The notes: a model not told the origin generated them from the letters alone. Positions 13,729 through 28,353 are shown, counted from the first letter of the stretch. The stretch: DNA of 64,000 bases from Rutidosis leptorrhynchoides (GCF_046630445.1 NC_092334.1:110975001-111039000); one strand, 5' to 3'. Numbers and translations: made by a program.

Positions 13729-14064
13729 TTAATGTTTTTCTTCTAAACATATGAACGGTCCATCTCTGCATAAAGTAACAAATTCGGTGTTTGAATAGGT
13801 TTGATTATTTGAACGTTTACCTTCGTGTGACCATTTTCCGCATTTGTGACATCTTTCAAGGTGTCGTGCTCTTCTTTTCGCTGCGGATTTTGATTTTCCT
13901 TTACCAAATTGTAACTTATTATCTTCGCATCTGGATTCTTTTCTTACTCCATTCAATTTTTCTCTGATTACTGATACCAGTTCACTCGGAAGTGTGTCAT
14001 TATTACGTTTAGTGATCAAAGCGTGTAGCATTAGACCATAGTTTAGTTCACAGGAAGTCTTCAT
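13729..14064 (-). CDS. Small zinc-knuckle-like ORF downstream of integrase (111 aa)
   Basis: A short basic protein encoded between the integrase end (14235) and the 3' non-coding region of Athila-1. It contains a Lys/Arg-rich stretch (GKGKSKSAAKRRARHLERC) followed by CHKCGKWSHEGK. This begins like a CCHC knuckle (C-x2-C-x4-H), but the final Cys is replaced (KRSN). I recall comparable ORFs at this position in plant Athila-type elements, so it is probably a conserved accessory or decayed fragment and not a new gene. Nucleic-acid binding is an inference from charge and the partial knuckle. The frame is intact but the missing Cys suggests loss of zinc binding. Confidence 0.5.
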   Translation of the reverse strand: MKTSCELNYGLMLHALITKRNNDTLPSELVSVIREKLNGVRKESRCEDNKLQFGKGKSKSAAKRRARHLERCHKCGKWSHEGKRSNNQTYSNTEFVTLCRDGPFICLEEKH

Positions 14065-14234
14065 TTTGTAAAAACCTAAAAAAATAAAAATTCAGAATGG
14101 GGGAGAAGACTAGTTCTTTAGGGTCTGCTAGGGAAAGACCATTCGGATTCCATTTTCGAGAACTACACGAAAACAGAAAATCTAACTCTAACAAAAATAC
14201 ATATTATCCTTTAAAGACTTGATTCTCCCCACAC

Positions 14235-17200
14235 TTAGTTAGCTGTGGTATCGAAATTATGATTAACTTCGTTGTCAACTTTCATTGGACTATCTATGTA
14301 ATGTTTAACTCTGTGACCATTAACTTTAAATTCAATCCCATTTGAATTTATTAATTCTACTGTTCCGTATGGGAAAACTCTTTTGACTATGAATGGTCCA
14401 GACCATCTTGATTTTAATTTTCCAGGAAATAGCTTGAATCGTGAATTGAAAAGAAGAACTCTATCTCCTTCTTTAAATTCTTTTGAACTTCTGATTCTTT
14501 TATCATGCCATTTCTTCGTTCTTTCCTTATAGATTAACGAATTTTCGTATGCTTCATGTCTTAATTCTTCTAATTCGTTTAGTTGACTTAATCGTAGATG
14601 TCCAGCTTCATGTAAATCAAGATTACATGTCTTCAAAGCCCAAAATGCTTTGTGTTCAATTTCTACTAGAAGATGACATGTTTTTCCGTAAACGAGTCTA
14701 AAAGGTGTGGTTCCAATTGGAGTTTTTTAGGCTGTTCTAAAAGCCCAGAGTACATCCTCCAATTTAATGGACCATTCCTTCGGATTTGATCCTACGGTTT
14801 TCTCTAGAATACGTTTTAAAGCTCAGTTGGTATTCTCAACTTGTCCACTTGTTTGTGGATGATATGCGGTGGAGATTTTATGAGTTACTCCATATCTTTT
14901 AAGAACTTTCTCAAGTTGATTATTACAGAAATGAGTACCCCGATCACTTATTAAAGCTTTCGGTGTTCCAAACCTTGCAAAAAGACGTTTTAAAAAGTTG
15001 ACTACAACTCGTGCATCGTTAGTTGGGAGAGCTTGTGCTTCCGTCCATTTAGATACATAATTAATGGCTACGAGAATGTATAAATTATTATGAGATTTTG
15101 GAAATGGACCCATAAGTCAATACCCCAAATGTCAAATACTTCACATACTTGAATGACATTTTGTGGCATTTCATCACGTTGACTTATTTTTTCGGCCCTT
15201 TGACAAGCATCACAGGATTTGCAAAGAAGGTGTGCGTCTTTGTAAATTGTAGGCCAATAGAATCCAGCATCATAAACTTTCCTTGCTGTTAGTTGAGGCC
15301 CATAATGCCCTCCTGTTGGTCCTGTGTGACAATGGTTTAAGATTTTACTAGCTTCATCTCCGAATACACATCGGCGTATTATTCCATCGGGACAACTTTT
15401 AAACAAATGTGGATCTTCCCAGAAATAGTGTTTTATATCACTGAAGAATTTCTTTCGTTTTTGGTACGATAATCCTTTTTCAACGAATCCACATACTAAG
15501 TAGTTTGCATAGTCTGCAAACCATGGAATTTCATTATAATCTATCTTCAATAGATATTCATCAGGAAAGTTGTCTTGTATGGCCGATTCATTTAGAACTT
15601 CTAATTCAGGATTTTCAAGACGAGAAAGATGATCGGCTGCGAGATTTTCTGCTCCTCTTTTATCTCGAATTTCAATATCAAACTCTTGTAAGAGTAAGAT
15701 CCAACGGATTAATCGTGGTTTAGCATCTTGTTTCGAAAATAGGTATCTAAGAGCAGAATGGTCGGTATAGACCACCGTTTTAGCTAGAACGAGATATGAA
15801 CGAAATTTGTCAAAAGCAAAGACAATAGCAAGGAGTTCTTTTTCAGTAGTTGTATAATTCGTTTGTGCTCCTTGTAACGTCTTACTAGCATAATATATAG
15901 GTTGAAATCATTTTTCAATCCTTTGTCCTAAAACGACTCCCATTGCAAAATCACTTGCATCGCACATAAGTTCAAACGGTAAATTCTAATTTGGAGTTAT
16001 CATGATTGGCACATTAGTGAGTTTTTCTTTAAGAATATTAAAAGATTTAATGCATTCATCTGAAAAGATGAATGGAGCATCCTTTTCTAGAAGTTTATTC
16101 ATAGGAGTGGCAATTTTAGAAAAATCTTTTATGAAACGTCGGTAAAAACCGACATGCCCTAGAAAACTCCTAACTCCTCTAACATTGGTGGGATGTGGAA
16201 GTTTAACAATTACATCTACTTTAGCTCTATCCACTTCAATTCCTTCCTTTGAAATTTTATGACCAAGAACGATGCCTTCTTTAACCATGAAATGGCATTT
16301 CTCCCAATTAAGAACTAGATTTGATTGTTCGCATCTAATAAGCATTCGTTCAAGATTAGCTAGACATGATTCAAAAGTATCACCGAAGACTGAAAAGTCA
16401 TCCATGAAAACTTCCATGCATTCTTCTATCATGTCGTGAAAAATCGCCATCATGCACCTTTGAAAGGTTGCAGGGGCGTTGCAAAGTCCAAATGGCATGC
16501 GTTTGTAAGCAAAAGTACCATAAGGGCACGTGAACGTGGTTTTCTCTTGGTCCTCGGGTGCTATTGGAATTTGAAAATATCCGGAAAAAACCATCAAGAA
16601 AACAATAGTAACTGTTTCCGGCTAACCTTTCCAACATTTGATCAATGAAAGGTAAGGGAAAGTGATCTTTTCTGGTGGCGTCATTTAATTTTCTATAATC
16701 AATACAAACACGCCATCCTGTTACAGTCCTAGTAGGAATAAGTTCATTTTTCTCATTTGTAATGACAGTCATGCCACCTTTCTTAGGTACGCATTGAACT
16801 GGGCTTACCCATGGACTATCAGAAATTAGATAAATTAAACCTGCATCAAGCAGTTTAATTATTTCTTTCTTAACAACATCTTGCATATTAGGATTTAGTC
16901 TTCGTTGGCGTTGCACATACGTTTTATGACCTTCTTCCGTAAGGATTTTATGTGTGCAATACGAAGGACTTATTCCTTTAATATCATGAATTTTCCATGC
17001 AATAGCTAGTTTATGAGCTTTCAACACAGAAATGAGTTGCGATTTCTCATTTTCAGTAAGAGAAGACGATATTATTACAGGTAATTCAGATTCACCATGT
17101 AAATAAGTGTATTCCAAATGGTTTGGAAGTGGCTTTAACTCTAATGTCGGTGGTTCTTCTATCGATGATTTATATCGATATCTGTCTTCTTCTTTTAGCA

Positions 17201-18368
17201 TTTGAATTTCTTCTGTTGTTGGTTCATATCCATTAGCCATTAGTGTAGCTAACATTTCAGTTTCATCAATTGGTTCAGTTCCTTCTCTTAAAGAACATTC
17301 TCCTGTTCCTTGTAATTCTGGAAATTCTTCTAACAATTCTGCATGTGATTCTATAGTTTGAATATAATAACATGTATCGTCTGTAGATTGCGGTTGTTTC
17401 ATTGCTCTATCAACTGAAAAGGTAACACTCTCGTCCTCTATACTTAGGGTCAGTTTCTTACCGAACACGTCTATCATTGCTTTAGCCGTGTTTAAGAATG
17501 GTCTTCCTAATATGAGAGGAACTTGAGAATCTTCTTCCATGTCCAGAATAACAAAATCTACTGGAAATACTAAAGTACCAACTTTAACTAGCATGTTCTC
17601 CATTATCCCTCTAGAATATTTTATTGATCTATCGGCTAGTTGTATACTTATTCGTGTTGGTTTCAATTCTCCAAGGTCTAGTTTAGTGTATAGTGAATAC
17701 GGCATTAAATTTATACTAGCACCTAAGTCTGCCAATGCTTCTATTGAACTAAGACTACCCAGAAAACATGGAATTGTGAAACTTCCTGGATCTAATAATT
17801 TTTCTGGTATCTTATTCAACAGCACTGCTGAACAATTAGCATTCATAGTAACAGCCAAGAGTTCTTCCATTTTCTTTCTATTCGAGATTAGATCTTTCAG
17901 AAATTTAGCATATCTAGGCATTCCTGAAATCACATCAATGAAAGAAAGATTTACATTTATCTGTTTAAACATATCCAAGAATTTGAATTGCTCGGCTTCA
18001 AGTTTCTCTTTTTTCATTTTACTCGGGTAAGGAAGTGGTGATTGGTATGGTTTAACATAAGGTTTAGCCTTAACTGTGTTATCTTCATTAACCTTTTCAA
18101 CTACCGGTTCTTTTTCCTTATCTTGATCAGGTTGTGGTTCTTGTGGAGTAGGAATAGCTTCATCAGAAGTTACAGGTATTTCAGATGGTTTAAGTGTAAT
18201 ACCACTTCTTGTGGTAATGGCTTTAGCTGTTTCATTTCGGGGGTTAGCATTTGTATCACTAGGTAAACTTTCCGGTTTTCTTTCACCTATTAACCTTGCT
18301 ATGTTACTTACTTCTTGTTCCAAATTTTGAATGGAAGCTTGTTGATTTCTAAATGCTTGAGCATTTTA
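14235..18368 (-). pseudogene. Athila-1 pol: protease, reverse transcriptase, RNase H, integrase (broken)
   Basis: Domain order on the minus strand: retropepsin with DLGASINLMP near 17720; RT with VCIDYRKLND near 16690, then MPFGLCNAPATFQRCM and the catalytic FMDDFSVFG near 16385-16410; RNase H with [12 protein letters not shown] near 15770; integrase zinc region H-x-H with CKSC-x-C near 15190-15340; catalytic core with SDRGTHF near 14940 and GQVEN near 14830; C-terminal region ending at 14235. Breaks: a frameshift near 16585 in an A run, a return shift near 15105, and in-frame stops at 15986-15988, 15908-15910, 14823-14825 and 14727-14729. The region 16398-18323 is still a long open frame in phase with gag. 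The element cannot make its own enzymes. Confidence 0.92.
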
Positions 18369-19817
18369 TTCATTAGTTTGTTTCTGAGATGTGAAAAACT
18401 GCGTTTGAGTTTCAACTAGCTTCGTCATCATATCTTCTAAATTCGGCTTTTTATCATCGGGTTGTGGTGGTTTGTTTTGAAAATTAGGTCTTTGCTGGTT
18501 GTAAGTATTATTGGATACTTGTTGATTACTAGGACCTTGTTGGTTGTTGTATGGAACATTTCGGTTATAATTCTGGTTTTGATTGTAAATCGGTCTTGGC
18601 GGTTGATAATTATTCTAATAATTATTTCCAGGCCTTTGGTTTAGATATGAAACATTCTCTCTTTGTTCCATTGTTAATTCAATACTGAGACAATCTTTTG
18701 TCAAATGTGGTCCTCCACACTGCTCACAACTAATTCGTATTGAGTGAATATCTTTAGTCATCTTTTCCATTCGTCTCTCGACAACATCTATCTTTGCAGA
18801 AATGGAATCTAAGTCATGGCTATAATCGGCTCTAGCTGCTTTAGAGGATCTAACGATATCTTTTTCTTGGTGCCACTCATGTGAGTGGGAAGCAGTGTTA
18901 TCAATAATTTTGTAAGCATCAGTTTCGGTTTTCTTCATAATAGAACCACCAGCTGCTATATCGATGTCTTTCCTTGTAGTGATGTCGCATCCTTGGTAGA
19001 ATATTTGTACTATTTGACAAGTGTCTAAACCATGTTGCGGACATCCTCTTAATAACTTTCCTAATCTAGTCCACGCCTCATATAGAGTTTCATTCGGTTT
19101 CTGTGTGAACGTAACAATTTCTCCTTGAAGTCTTACGGCTTTAGATGCCGGAAATAATTGTTTAAGAAATTTTTCAACTAAAACGTCCCATGTATCAATC
19201 GCCCCTTCAGGTAACGATTCCAACCAATCTTTGGCTTCTCCCTTTAAAGTTCAGGGAAATAACATGAGATATATCTGTTCATCCTCAACTTCTCTTATTT
19301 TAAATAGTGTGCAGATCCTATTAAAGGTACGAAGATGTTCATTTGGATCTTCCTTCGGCGCACCACTAAATTAGCATTGATTAGTCACCATGTGTAGAAT
19401 TTGTCCTTTGATTTCATAATCTGGCGCATTAATGTCTGGATGAGTAATTGCGTGACCTTGGCCAGTGCGTTTAGCTCTCATTCGGTCTTCCATACTTAGA
19501 GGTTCCAGATTCTCAATTATTGAATTTGTTGAATCTGAATCACTAGAGGATTCTGATTTAATGGTTCGTTCCTCAACAATCTCTGTTTGAATGATTGGTG
19601 GTTCCGGAGGAAAAATTAATGGTTCAGGATCTATGAATCGTCCGTGAATATTCTCCGGATTCTCAATTGTGAGGTCGGGTTCAAAAAATGGATTATCGGA
19701 AATTTGAATTGGAGTACTTGGTCGACTGGATGACGATTCTAAAGAAAAATCAACGGCGACAATATTTGCTAGATGTCTTGATCGAGTTACAGGTGGTGAA
19801 CGTCTTGCTCGGTGCAT
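18369..19817 (-). pseudogene. Athila-1 gag (broken)
   Basis: Starts at ATG 19817 and runs in one frame into pol, with stops at 19371-19373 (TAA), 19251-19253 (TGA), 18615-18617 (TAG) and 18366-18368 (TAA). The central part matches the plant retrotransposon gag domain (KGEAKDWLESLPEGAIDTW near 19200; ETLYEAWTRLGKLLRGCPQHG near 19060). It is followed by a knuckle-like CEQCGGPHLTKDC near 18700 with C-x2-C-x3-H-x4-C spacing and an Asn/Gln-rich linker to the protease. Most stops are explicable as C-to-T changes on one or other strand. Gag would form the particle shell; this copy cannot. Confidence 0.9.
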
Positions 19818-21225
19818 TCACTGAATATCCTATTAGTTTTTAAAAGGAAAGAAAAATTATATAAGTTATCCAATTAATAGACTTTTCTGATTTTGCTCAC
19901 GTTTCGAATAGCCAAAAGATGCAGCAGAGGGGCAGGATTCGTTTGGTCTCGATATAATTGAGTACTGTTTGGCTCCAATAACCCGGTCCACGTACAAATC
20001 CAACTATTACTACGAACCAAAAAATTTTGATGTCTATCAATTTAACCACTTAAAATAAATTTTCGTAATTTTAAGAAATTTAGAGAAGAAGTAGAAAAAA
20101 TTCTATGTCCTAAAAACTAGAATGGCGAGAAATAAGAAAGAAAAAGAAAGAGCGCGTCGAAATAGGTCGAAAAAGATAAAAGGTCGCAAAATGAGCGTCG
20201 AAAAATAAGAAAGAAAAAGAGTGACTATAAAACTTTAAAACACCCGACTAACCCAACCTTATTATTATCACTAAATTAAAATTAAAATTGCAAATTGAGA
20301 TTACTAATTGGAGTGATAATTGATACATAGGTAAAAGGCGTCGAAAAATAAAAATAAGAAAGTAGCGCGTTAAAACTTAAAAAGGAACTAAAAACTAAAA
20401 AATTAAAAGTTGCGTCTAAAAATATTAAAGCTTAAAAGAAAAACTATATCCCAAATGGCAATATCATAAAAAGGTACCAAAACTTAAAAAGGCGTCACAA
20501 AATTCTAAAGCACCTAAATCTTAGTCTAAAGAAAAAGCACTTAAGGGATTTTACGGCAAAGCCTAAAAATCTAGAAATAAAAATAAGCTACGGCAAAATA
20601 CTAGAACTTAAAACTAGCTACGAGCGAAAAATATAAATATTACGAATAAACGATTAAAAAGTTACAAAAATAAAAATAGGCTTAAAATTGATAAAGAGTA
20701 CAATTTTTATAAAAATATTATTTTTATATTATTTATTTTATAAAAGTATTAAGTTTGTATAAATTAAATAACTAATTAAAACTAAATAATACAAAATAAT
20801 AATAAAAACTAAATTAAAAATTAAATTAAAACACTAACCTAATTAGGGTTATAATTAAAAAATAATAATAATAATTACTCCGTATTTAATGCAGTTTAGG
20901 GTTTCTGTGTGACCTGTCTGGGCGGCTCCGCGAGTCGCGGTGAACCCAGTTCAAAACCCCCGCAAGTCGCGGAGATTGCAGGTTCAACGTGTACCAGGTT
21001 CAAATTTGACAGGTTCAGTTTTTATTATATTTTTTTATATTTTTCTGTTTTATATTTTCTGTTTTAATAATTAAATAAAATATTTATATAAATTAAATAA
21101 AAACTTATGTTTTAAAAACTAAAATAAAAATAGAAATACTTTATAATTTTATAAAAATCTTAAAAATAGATTTATATATATATTTTTTCGGTTTTTTTTT
21201 CGTGTGTGGCGTTTCGCTTCGTCGT
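19818..21225 (-). other. Athila-1 leader (5' untranslated internal region)
   Basis: About 1.4 kb between primer site and gag ATG, A/G-rich on the plus strand (AAAGAAAAAG-type runs), with no long ORF. It contains another palindrome pair: CTCCGCGAGTCGCGG at 20926-20940 and CGCAAGTCGCGGAG at 20961-20974. Long leaders are usual in Athila elements. Confidence 0.75.
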
Positions 21226-21243
21226 TCCCCGGAAACGGCGCCA
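21226..21243 (-). promoter_or_regulatory. Primer binding site, tRNA-Asp type (Athila-1)
   Basis: The minus strand reads TGGCGCCGTTTCCGGGGA, complementary to the 3' end of plant tRNA-Asp with one mismatch. Nine bases separate it from the LTR. This fixes element orientation. Confidence 0.88.
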
Positions 21244-21252
21244 AAAATTACT

Positions 21253-22618
21253 TGATGTTATGCGAGGTGTATATAAAATAGCTTTATTTTTACAACGAAA
21301 AACTATTAAATACGATACAATTTTACACAAGATATTTATTTATTTATAGAATGGATATACTTAAACCTTGCTACAACACTTATAGGCAGTGTACCTAATC
21401 GTACAGTAGTGTAGTTTTTAGTAAGTCCGGTTCGTTCCACAGGAAAAATCTTTAAACAAATCTTAACGCTATGTTAGTTTTAATTTATAAAAATACAAAT
21501 ATATAAATAAGTAATATTATTATTATAAAAGGGGGGTTTTTACCGTTTAATGACCGGTTTGTCGATTTTAAAAACTTTAGTCGCAGTTAAAACCTAATGT
21601 AAAATAATAAAAATAAATATAACTTAATTTAAAGCGTAAAGTAAATAACGACAAGGAAATTACGATAAATAAAATTGCGATAAAATAAAATTGCGATAAT
21701 TAAAAAGAACGATAATTAAAAGTGCAATTAAATACAATGACAATAAATAAAAGTGCGATAATTAGAAGTGCAATTAAATGTAAAATAAAGGAAATTAAAT
21801 ATGAAATAAAATAATTATGCTTATTTAAACTTCCGTAATCATGATGTTTGACGTGTTGATTTTAGTTTTATGCACATGGGTTAATTGTCCTTTATCCTGG
21901 ATTATTTAATATGTCCGTCTGGTTTTTGTCCATAACAGTCCATCAGTCATAAATATAAAGTGCGAGTATCCTCGTCAAATTATCCTTATACCTGAAGTTA
22001 AATATTCCAACTAATTGGGGACTTAAACTGTAACAAGGTTTTAATACTTTGTTTAATAATTACACCAGGTTATCGACTGCGTGTAACCCAAGGTTTTAAT
22101 ACTTTGTTATCAATTATGCCAAGTGTCCTTGTACATAATTTCACCCCTGTTTTAATAATTCCATAGACTATTAATCCATTCCCGTGTCCGGTTAAATGAA
22201 CGATTATTCGTACATATAAATATCCCGCCCATCGTGTCCGATCGAGTGTATATGGTTATTTATAGGGACGTCCAATTGTAAATCTTTATATTAAAATTTA
22301 TAAACTATCATTTGGTTAAACAAATATAAAGCCCATTAATAGCCCATAGTCTAATTTCCACAAGTGTCGTTCTTTTGTCCAAACCCCAATTATGGTACAA
22401 AGCCCAATTACCCAATTTTAATATTTTTAGCCCAACATCATGATTACTTCATCTTAAATAAGCATAATAATAATTTAGCTACGAGACATTAATGTAAAAA
22501 GGTTGAACATAACTTACAATGATTAAAAATAGCGTAGCGTTACACGGACAGAATTTCGACTTACACCCTTACAACATTCGCTAACATACCCTTATTATTA
22601 GAAATTAAAATTAAAATT

Positions 22619-22711
<93 letters not shown>

Positions 22712-22898
22712 GTTGATAGAGAGATTGATAAAAGGATATTTAAAACGGATCAAATGCGTTGGCTTTTATAGGCAGTTTCAGAATTTGGGGCTCCACGAGT
22801 CGCGGCATTTTTGCACTACAAACTCCGCGAGTCGCGGAGTTCGTAAATCCAGCTCACACAAGTTTGGATCCTAGTCTGCCGACGATTTTAATATATAA

Positions 22899-22968
<70 letters not shown>

Positions 22969-23356
22969 ATAATTAATTATATATTATATTATATTTATAT
23001 ACATAGTTAACTTGTAATTTTTAGTCCGTTGCGTCGAGCGTTGAGAGTTGACTCTGGTCCCGGTTCCGGATTTTCGAACGTCCTTGGGTACAATTTAATA
23101 TCTTGTACTTTGCGTTTTGAATCTTGTACTCTTGTAATTCTGAGACGTTTCTTATCAATAATTGGAACCTTTTTGATTGTATTTTGTACTTTTGAGCTTT
23201 TTGGTCGTTTGCGTCTTCAATTCGTCGAATCTATCTTTTGTCTTCACCTTTTATTATTTAACCGAATATCACTTGTAAATAGGACAATTGCAACTAAAAG
23301 CTTATCTTTCTTGAGGAATAATGCTATGAAATATATGTTCGTTTTTAGCATTATCA
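21253..23356 (-). repeat. 5' LTR of Athila-1
   Basis: Starts TGAT at 21253 and ends ATCA at 23356. The promoter TATA (minus TATAAAAG, 22763-22770) has palindromes immediately upstream at 22791-22805 and 22821-22841. (AT)n runs lie at about 22628-22710 and 22906-22961. The length difference from the other LTR comes mainly from these runs. Confidence 0.93.
22763..22770 (-). promoter_or_regulatory. TATA box of the Athila-1 5' LTR
   Basis: Minus-strand CTATAAAAGCC context, also present in the other LTR (10426-10433) and as TATAAATC in Athila-2 (60048-60055). Transcription would begin about 30 bases further, near 22735, leaving an R-U5 of about 1.5 kb. Confidence 0.6.
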
Positions 23357-23361
23357 GTAAC

Positions 23362-24171
<810 letters not shown>

Positions 24172-24399
24172 GATTTAATGAGTCAATATGATATTAAACT
24201 CATTTGATTTACCTTAGAACAAGAATATATAATCTCTAAAACATTAGATATTACATAATTGTCGTGTTGAACAAAGATAAATGATCGTCATGTAGAACGA
24301 TGATTATACTCGAGGTACAGAATGAGATGTTGAGGCGTGTGATGTTGAAACTTGGGTTGTTGGTGGTACTGGTGTTGCCGGTGCTGTTGTTAAAGTTGG

Positions 24400-24836
24400 T
24401 AGGTTTTGCACCACATTTTTTTTTTCAAATTGATTACTCGAGGGCGAAGTTCGTTGACTTCTTCTATTATACCTGAATGATTGTCGGTTCGAACGAGCGG
24501 ATGAACGAGGTTTGGAATCTGAGATAGTATATGATCATGACGAGATACTCTCGAAATGAGAGAGAAAATGGTTTCTCGAACAGGTTCGCCGGTAAACGCT
24601 TCAGGTTCATTGTCAAGAGGTGAATTCGGTTGGTGGAAGGGATCACCTTCTTCGCGTTTCCATTGATTAAGTCGACTATGAATGCATCAGATGAATCGGG
24701 GATGGATGATTGATTGATTCATTCTGGTGACGCTGTTTCCGGAGCTTAGGTGAATATTCATGTTGGAATAGCTGCCGGAATAATTATCGGAATAGCTATC
24801 GAAATCTGAGAGACTCGAACTGGTTGAGGGATTCAT
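24400..24836 (-). pseudogene. Broken small ORF of element B
   Basis: Homologous to the 144/171-aa ORFs of A and C. It starts at ATG 24836 with the same Ser-rich opening and SGNSVTRMNQS block, then meets a stop soon after. A T-rich insertion near 24418-24430 lies in the coiled-coil part. The decay agrees with B being the oldest of the three copies. Confidence 0.6.
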
Positions 24837-25229
24837 CTCGTATGATCAGATGAAGGATTTTTGATAAGAAATAGATTATAGGATGTAGATTAGTACCCTG
24901 CAATACATAATTTACATATGCATATATAATACTAAAATCCCATAAGTTACGGAGGAATCTACGGAAGCTGTCAGACAAAGGTAACAATAACAGATACGCT
25001 AAGATATGAACTTATCTATACATTATCTATGCAATAGAGGCAGTAAGACATGTCTAGACTAAGAGTGATAAGCAGGTAATTTCCTAAGGATGATAAGCAG
25101 ATGATTTTCGACAAAAATGATAAGCAAAACTTTTGACATACAGACACGGTCGAAGTCCAGACTCACTAATGCATCTTAACAACTATCAGTTAGACACACT
25201 AATGCAAGACTTGGTTCGCTAAGACCTCC

Positions 25230-25241
25230 GCTCTGATACCA
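25230..25241 (-). promoter_or_regulatory. Primer binding site, tRNA-iMet type (element B)
   Basis: Minus-strand TGGTATCAGAGC, two bases from the LTR edge at 25244. Confidence 0.82.
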
Positions 25242-26442
25242 ACTTTCATGACCCGTCCTAATCCATCCGGACGAAGTCCATATCGATTATAAATGATTCA
25301 TAATAGTTGATTACATCGCGAGGTACTTGACCTCTATATGATACATTTTACAAACATTGCATTCGTTTTTAAAAGACAAACTTGCTTTATATCGAAAGTT
25401 GACGGCATGCATGTCATTTCATAATATATCCAACTATAATTGACTAAATAATAATCTTGATGAACTCAATGACTCGAATACAACGTCTTTTGAAATATGT
25501 CATGAATGACTCCAAGTAATATCTCTAAGATGAGCAAATGCACAGCGGAAGATTTCTTTCATACCTGAGAATAAACATGCGTTAAAGTGTCAACCAAAAG
25601 GTTGGTGAGTTCATTAGTTTAACATAAATAATCATTTTCATCATTTTAATAGACCACAAGATTTCCAGTTCTCATAAATATACGTCCCATGCATAGAGAC
25701 AAAAATATCATTCATATGGATTGACCACCTGGTAACCGACATTCACAATATGCATATAAGAATATCCCCATCATTCCGGGATCCTCCTTCGGACATGATA
25801 TAAATTTCGAAGTACTAAAGCATCCGGTACTTTGGATGGGGCTCGTTGGGCCCGATAGATCTATCTTTAGGATTCGCGTCAATTAGGGTGTCTGTTCTCT
25901 AATTCTTAGATTACCAGACTTAATAAAAAGGGGCATATTCGATTTCGATAATTCAACCATATAATGTAATTTCAATTACTTGTGTCTATTTCGTAAAACA
26001 GTTATAAAAATAGCGCATGTATTCTCAGTCCCAAAAATATATATTGCAAAAGCATTTAAACAGGGAGCAAATGAAACTCACCTAATGTATTTTGTAGTAA
26101 AAATACATATGACGACACTGAATAACTGAACAATGCAAGGTTGGCCTCGGATTCACGAACGTATATTATTATATATATATTAAAACACATAATTGTAATC
26201 GAATAAGTTTATATATATAACTTATTAATGATGTTATTTTCATATTAATAATATATTTATATTTCATATATTCCTTTTATATAATAAAAATATTTTGTTA
26301 TGTTATATGTGTTAAATATATATACTTATGTATTTCATTCGTTTATCCAAACAGTAGTTCTAATTATACTAAATTAATATTATTAATGATAAAAATAATG
26401 ATAATAACATTATTAATATACTTATGTTAATAATAATAGTTA

Positions 26443-26547
<105 letters not shown>

Positions 26548-27180
26548 AATAATACTAATTTTTATGATGGTACTAATAAGTTGTATCATTTATAATAATA
26601 CTAATCATATTCATAATATTGATAATGATATTAAAATGGTAAGATTAATAATATTAATATTTACTTTTAGTAATATTATTGATAATATTAATACTCTTAA
26701 TAAACATGATAATTTAAATAATAATGATAAAAAATATTTATTAGTAATGATAATATTAATAATAATAGTTTTTGATAGTAATAACAATAATAATTATTAT
26801 TTAGAATTAATAATAATAATTCGAATTATATCATTTATCATTATCATGTTTATATCTTATCATCTTTCTAATTTCATCTGAATTTCATAATATTATCTTT
26901 TATCAATACTTATAATTATACTTAAGTTCATATTATACTATAAATTAAATCATACGTATTATTACATTTTATCAATATATACTTATACATATTCGTAATC
27001 ATAACCATATTCATTTTCGTGCATATTTATACATATAAACATATTAATAACAATCGTATTAATAATACTTAATAATAATTATATATTAATAAGGATAATA
27101 ATAATAATAGTTATATCAATAATTCAATTAAATCACAAAGTAATTATAATTTAATCATAATCCTAACAAAGTTTTAATCA

Positions 27181-27244
<64 letters not shown>

Positions 27245-27341
27245 GTAATAGTAATAATAATAATAAAAATAATGATAATAGAAATGTAAATAAAAGTATA
27301 TACCCTTTAAAAGCTTGTCCTAAAAAGAAATGTCACGAACC

Positions 27342-27397
27342 GGGCTCGAACCCCCGACCTCTCGCATACCCGACACTACACTGAACCAGCTGGGCTG
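27342..27397 (-). other. tRNA-like A-box/B-box segment in LTR B
   Basis: Minus-strand CAGCCCAGCTGGTTCAG (27381-27397) resembles an A-box region. GGGTTCGAGCCC (27342-27353) is a B-box match about 30 bases downstream. The position in the LTR equals that in LTR A. Confidence 0.5.
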
Positions 27398-28295
27398 TTG
27401 CTAGATTTCTGTTTTAAATCCTTTTTAATTGATTATAACCTGTTCATCCTTCATTCCCATTTCACCTTTCTTCTTCAATTAGAACTGGACCCAATTCATA
27501 TCATAATCACGACATATAAGTTGAATTGAGGCTTGAAGTTTAATCATAAACGACTTGTTTTGGCTTCTCTTACTCAGCAATAAAAACACAAAAAAAGAAT
27601 TAAAAAAAAATCTTCAATAGTCGCTGAATGAAAAAAAATATATATGGAAGAACACAAAATCGACTTTCATCATAGGGATGTTTTGAGACCTCAAATCCTT
27701 CATGAAATATTTTCTAAATCGCCATTAAAATACTCTGGAACTAACAATTTAACTGGAAACAATGTATAACTCATGAATTCGAAGGAAGAACAAACGTTTG
27801 ACTTTTAAAATTCTTAACTTTGACCTGATAATTAGAACTCGATAAAAGGATTTGGGAGCTGTGACTTTGCAGATAGTTTTACTAAATATTTCCCAACAAA
27901 ACTGCACTCATAGATTTTGACTATCGGTTTGAATTCCAAATATGAATAAAAAGTGAAAAGAACAGAGTTTCAAACCTCATTATTTAGTTTTCTGTTTAAT
28001 CGCCCAATTAATAGAAATTAGAAATGGTTGTAATTGATACAGAGAGTATATGGTTGATCGTATTTGATAATGTTTGAGCAATACGTCTGGTTTCTTGCAA
28101 TTGATGGTCGAGCAGTATATTATCAGAAAACAATAAGAACAGACAAAACTAAGACTTTGATGTGTAACGGAATTTGGATGTATCTAACAACTGATATAGA
28201 CTTTTAAGCAATTAAGCAGACAAATTAAACAGAAGGATAATGATATAAAGCAGAATTATGTATATATCTTATATCTATTTATACATATACCGTAG

Positions 28296-28353
<58 letters not shown>

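Larger units (their letters stand above)
8935..23356 (-). mobile_element. Athila-1: complete but inactive Ty3/gypsy Athila-type retrotransposon
   Basis: A 14.4-kb element with LTRs of 2039 bp (8935-10973) and 2104 bp (21253-23356), both starting TGAT and ending ATCA, and a 5-bp TSD GTAAC. The tRNA-Asp primer site lies beside the high-coordinate LTR, so the element reads on the minus strand: leader, gag, protease, RT, RNase H, integrase, a small zinc-knuckle ORF, long 3' non-coding region, 3' LTR. tRNA-Asp priming, the RT motif FMDDFSVFG and about 2-kb LTRs fit the Athila lineage. At least eight in-frame stops and two frameshifts make it non-autonomous. An ATHILA-type 3' ORF such as that in Athila-2 is absent. 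Confidence 0.93.

Noticed and set aside
17539..18266. Plus-strand frames of 163 and 74 codons
   Set aside because: Antisense shadows of the Athila-1 gag-pol frame, which has clear domains on the minus strand.
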